Assembly: GCA_965246905.1 (NCBI GenBank) | Contig: CBDFFZ010000030.1 | Span: 15,656-79,655, forward strand | DNA: 64,000 nucleotides | Reading direction: 5' to 3' | From: UBA1952 sp965246905 | GTDB lineage: Bacteria; Bacteroidota; Bacteroidia; Chitinophagales; Chitinophagaceae | Shown: one piece after another, positions 61,720 to 64,000 of the stretch | Numbering within the stretch: position 1 is the stretch's first letter | How the letters are laid out: each line of letters starts with the position of its first letter | The notes under the pieces: model-generated | The model's input: only the letters and a program-made list of their open reading frames with translations | Told to the model about the DNA's origin: nothing | Databases searched by the model: none | Made by a program: the position numbers and the translations under genes

Positions 61720-62313
61720 ATGAAAAAGAACTTAGTCTTATCTCTATGCACCGTGCTGCTCCTGGTTGGCTCCGCCGGGAATAGCTTTGCCCAGGATAAA
61801 ACCGCTGCAGTTGCCGGCACCTGTGTTTCCGCCGAAGAGCGTAAGCTGTATGATCTCATCAACGCTTACAGACAGGAGAAGGGCCTGCCTGCCCTCCCAC
61901 TTTCCGCTTCCCTCACTTATGTGGCCCAAACCCATGCAAAAGACATTACCAACAACCCCATTGTAGCTCCCTGCAATTCGCACAGCTGGTCTGATAAGGG
62001 CTCCTGGACTGCTATGTGCTATACCAGCGATGGTAAAGAAGCTGCGAAGATGTGGAGCAAGCCCAAAGAGCTTACCAATTATACCGCCCACGGGTTTGAA
62101 ATATCTTTTTTTACCGGTGGTACTGCCCAGGCACAAGTGGCACTGGATAACTGGAAAAAAAGCGCCGGCCACAATAATGTGATCATCAATGAAGGCACAT
62201 GGAAAAAATACACCTGGAATGCCATGGGTGTTGGAATCTATCGCAAAAATGCCTATGTGTGGTTTGGTACAATGGCCGATCCCGAAAAAGCGGCGCCTGC
62301 CACCTGCAAGTAA
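61720..62313 (+). CDS. Secreted CAP (SCP/PR-1) domain protein
   Basis: 197 residues from ATG 61720. Signal peptide ends near SFAQ. The CAP domain covers the mature protein: ERKLYDLINAYRQEKGLPALPLSASLTYVAQTHAKDI, NSHSWSDKGSWTAMCYTSDG, AHGFEISFF, ALDNWKKSAGHNNVIINEGTWKKYTWNAMGVGIYRKNAYVWFGTM. The His residues of the CAP cavity (HAKD, SHSW, GHNN) are present. Bacterial CAP proteins are exported and their activity is usually unknown. Confidence 0.88.
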   Translation: MKKNLVLSLCTVLLLVGSAGNSFAQDKTAAVAGTCVSAEERKLYDLINAYRQEKGLPALPLSASLTYVAQTHAKDITNNPIVAPCNSHSWSDKGSWTAMCYTSDGKEAAKMWSKPKELTNYTAHGFEISFFTGGTAQAQVALDNWKKSAGHNNVIINEGTWKKYTWNAMGVGIYRKNAYVWFGTMADPEKAAPATCK

Positions 62314-62391
62314 TCTGCAAAGCGACCCGCATCATACCGGCCGGTCTGCCGGATATTAATCTCATTAATTCTTAACTGCTACACCAAACTT

Positions 62392-63693
62392 ATGTGTACA
62401 AAAGTATTTAAATCAACTAAGCGCTTCGCTTCCTGCGCTTTTCTGTCTCTGGCTGCGTTAGCCATGAGCACCACTACGGCCATGGCTCAGGCCAAAAAAT
62501 TTACCAGCGGACAGCCGGTAGTTATCAAAGAAAACAACACCTGGTTTCTTGGAAAATTTGTGGAGTATGCCGTGGGCAATTACTGGATTGAAGTAAAATC
62601 CACAAAAACAGGTGACCAGGTAAGTGTTGATGAGCGAGGAACCAATCTGGATGCCAATGTTTTATCGCTTGATGATGCAAAAAGCCAGAAGATCGCTTAT
62701 ACCGATCTTAACGCCGGCAATACAGCAGCACCACCGCCAAAGGTGGATGTACCTGTGCCTGCACCTGTGCATAATGCAGCACCACCAGCCAATATAGCAG
62801 GGAATACGCCGCCTGCCGTTAACACTGCAACTCCACCCGCAAACGTTGGCAAGCTGCAGGGGGGCGATCTTGTTTTCGTAAAGAAAAATGGCAAATGGGA
62901 ACGCGGACAAATAAGGGGTTTGGGCAGCAGCGGTGGCAAAACGACTTACCATGTGCAGCTTTTTGGCGGAGCAGTAGAACCTGTCGATAATGCGGATAAT
63001 ATCGTTACTGCAGCAGCCGGACTTAAAGCTGGCTACTATACGAAGCAATATCCGTCAATGACGATCAATGCGCCTTCCAAAGCTTACGCAACCACCGGGG
63101 TATCCTGCAGCAATTTCTGTGTGATCACCTATACCGGAAGCTTTACACCAACCCCGGCAGCAGCAACACTCACCGGCAAGCCCGGCACTGTATGGAGCGG
63201 CGCGCTTACCGATGCTGTGGTGCGGGTGACCAATGAGGTGCGCCAGAATCCGGTAGCTTTAGCTAACGAGCTGGATAATAATTTAATGAAATACTGTTAC
63301 GACTGGGATCAGATGTCGGACGTCTTGGATGCTATCGCGTACCTGCGGAAAGTAAAAAGCGTAGGACCGCTCACTAATTCTGATGCAATGTCTAAAGTAA
63401 ACAGCGACTATATCAGCTGGTATAAAACCAGTGGCACTGTTCCGCATCAGGGGCCAGGTGGCAATCAGCCCTGGGACCGGGTAAAAGATTACGGGGCTTT
63501 CACTGCCGGCTTTGGCGAAAACATGAGCGGTGGTGGCGCAGATGCTGCAAACATTAACCAGCTAACAGCCGCACAGGCCGATGAAGTTGCCCGTACAGTA
63601 GTTTATGGGCTGATCATTGACGCCGGTGCAGGCAACAGGGCAACACGCGGCCACAGGGTAACGATCTACAACGGACAAAGCATTAAGTACTAA
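62392..63693 (+). CDS. Secreted SH3-like plus CAP domain protein
   Basis: 433 residues. Signal peptide ends near AMAQA. Two SH3/Tudor-like segments (FTSGQPVVIKENNTWFLGKFVEYAVG, residues ~37-60; and GDLVFVKKNGKWERGQIRGLGSSGGKTTYHVQLFG, ~161-195) flank a Pro/Ala-rich linker. The C-terminal half is a CAP-like domain (VTNEVRQNPVALANELD, SDAMSKVNSDYISWYKTSGTVPHQG, PWDRVKDYGAFTAGFGENMSGG, VYGLIIDAGAGNRATRGHR). It appears shortened compared with typical CAP domains at its end. Follows the other CAP gene by 78 bases. Confidence 0.83.
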   Translation: MCTKVFKSTKRFASCAFLSLAALAMSTTTAMAQAKKFTSGQPVVIKENNTWFLGKFVEYAVGNYWIEVKSTKTGDQVSVDERGTNLDANVLSLDDAKSQKIAYTDLNAGNTAAPPPKVDVPVPAPVHNAAPPANIAGNTPPAVNTATPPANVGKLQGGDLVFVKKNGKWERGQIRGLGSSGGKTTYHVQLFGGAVEPVDNADNIVTAAAGLKAGYYTKQYPSMTINAPSKAYATTGVSCSNFCVITYTGSFTPTPAAATLTGKPGTVWSGALTDAVVRVTNEVRQNPVALANELDNNLMKYCYDWDQMSDVLDAIAYLRKVKSVGPLTNSDAMSKVNSDYISWYKTSGTVPHQGPGGNQPWDRVKDYGAFTAGFGENMSGGGADAANINQLTAAQADEVARTVVYGLIIDAGAGNRATRGHRVTIYNGQSIKY

Positions 63694-63729
63694 ACGATTT
63701 TACACGAGTCCGGCAAGCCTGCCGGCATT

Positions 63730-63758
63730 AAAAAGCCCGGATATTTTCCGGGTTTTTT
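63730..63758 (+). terminator. Terminator after the SH3/CAP gene
   Basis: Stem CCCGGA / TCCGGG extended by an A-run / T-run pairing, loop TATTT, then TTTTTTATTT, about 37 bases after the stop codon. Confidence 0.8.
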
Positions 63759-63813
63759 ATTTACTGCAAGCCCGTGGCCTATCAGGCTTTGAGGTATATC
63801 ATCACTGATTCAG

Positions 63814-64000
63814 TCACTTCTCCGCATCGTCACTCCGCACAGCGTTCATCACCGTACCACCCCGGCCCGTGGCACGGAGTGCGGCTGGTATTGAAACCCG
63901 GTCAGAAGATTTGGCTTCCGTAAGCGCAGCCATTTCGTCTTTCTGTATGCGCTTAAAAATGGTGAGTGCCTGCGCAACCACCTGGTCCATGTTGTAATAT
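63814..64000 (-). CDS. C-terminal end of a protein, partial at window edge
   Basis: The last 61 codons of a minus-strand gene that continues past the right edge, ending at TGA 63816-63814. The visible peptide starts YYNMDQVVAQALTIFKRIQKDE and ends in a Ser/Arg/Gly-rich tail (RATGRGGTVMNAVRSDDAEK). It is not enough to name a family. Confidence 0.6.
   Translation of the reverse strand, partial: YYNMDQVVAQALTIFKRIQKDEMAALTEAKSSDRVSIPAALRATGRGGTVMNAVRSDDAEK

Overview
The window looks like a chromosomal segment of a Bacteroidota bacterium, most likely from the Chitinophagaceae or a neighbouring family. The evidence is: two proteins with type IX secretion (T9SS) C-terminal sorting domains, the gliding lipoprotein GldD, a PafA-type alkaline phosphatase, an Omp28-like protein, DUF3467, DUF4421 and DUF4846 proteins, a TonB-type outer-membrane beta-barrel protein, TAnnTTTG promoter -7 elements, and few Shine-Dalgarno sites. 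No species can be named from the sequence alone.

Layout. 0-10 kb: a partial DUF4421 protein, PafA, a HigBA module with a broken toxin, an alpha-oxoamine synthase of the sphingolipid/sulfonolipid type, a sugar-nucleotide reductase-like SDR, a frameshifted serine hydrolase, Hsp20 and an outer-membrane receptor-like protein. 10-17 kb: tRNA-Arg(TCT), small membrane and hypothetical proteins, an FMN reductase, a membrane metallophosphoesterase, a frameshifted TIGR01777 epimerase, a saccharopine dehydrogenase-like enzyme, HscB and tRNA-Leu(CAA). 17-27 kb: one 2,815-residue T9SS-exported protein made of five tandem beta-helix modules, followed by the decayed 3' end of a paralogue. 27-43 kb: housekeeping genes (peroxiredoxin, MsrB, M23 peptidase, PurF-like enzyme, Gmk, CNNM/CorC protein, HaaO, M13 peptidase) with small transporters. 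43-58 kb: PPK2, a large secreted hypothetical with a possible His/Cys dyad, GlyA, Omp28-like, citrate synthase, deoxyhypusine synthase-like, GuaA, DUF3467, GldD, tRNA-Arg(CCT) and a LytTR regulator. 58-64 kb: a 1.4 kb non-coding region dense in repeats, then four small exported proteins, two of them with CAP domains.

The most unusual signal is non-coding. At least four intergenic tracts (17075-17137, 43409-43639, 59121-59435, 60185-60247, and more weakly 10198-10344) are degenerate tandem arrays with a 21-base period, two turns of B-DNA. Units diverge strongly between and within arrays, but in the two long arrays a GTnC core keeps the same register. Separate families of palindromic elements (37909-38080; the GGATTTCGGA type at 37.2, 55.9 and 57.0 kb; the GTCATCCC type at 59.5-60.1 kb; 58132-58234) fill other gaps.

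Several genes are broken by single-base changes, mostly beside short homopolymers (serine hydrolase, TIGR01777 epimerase, a membrane protein at 39.3 kb, the T9SS paralogue remnant). This pattern fits sequencing or assembly error at least as well as real decay, so these pseudogene calls are provisional.
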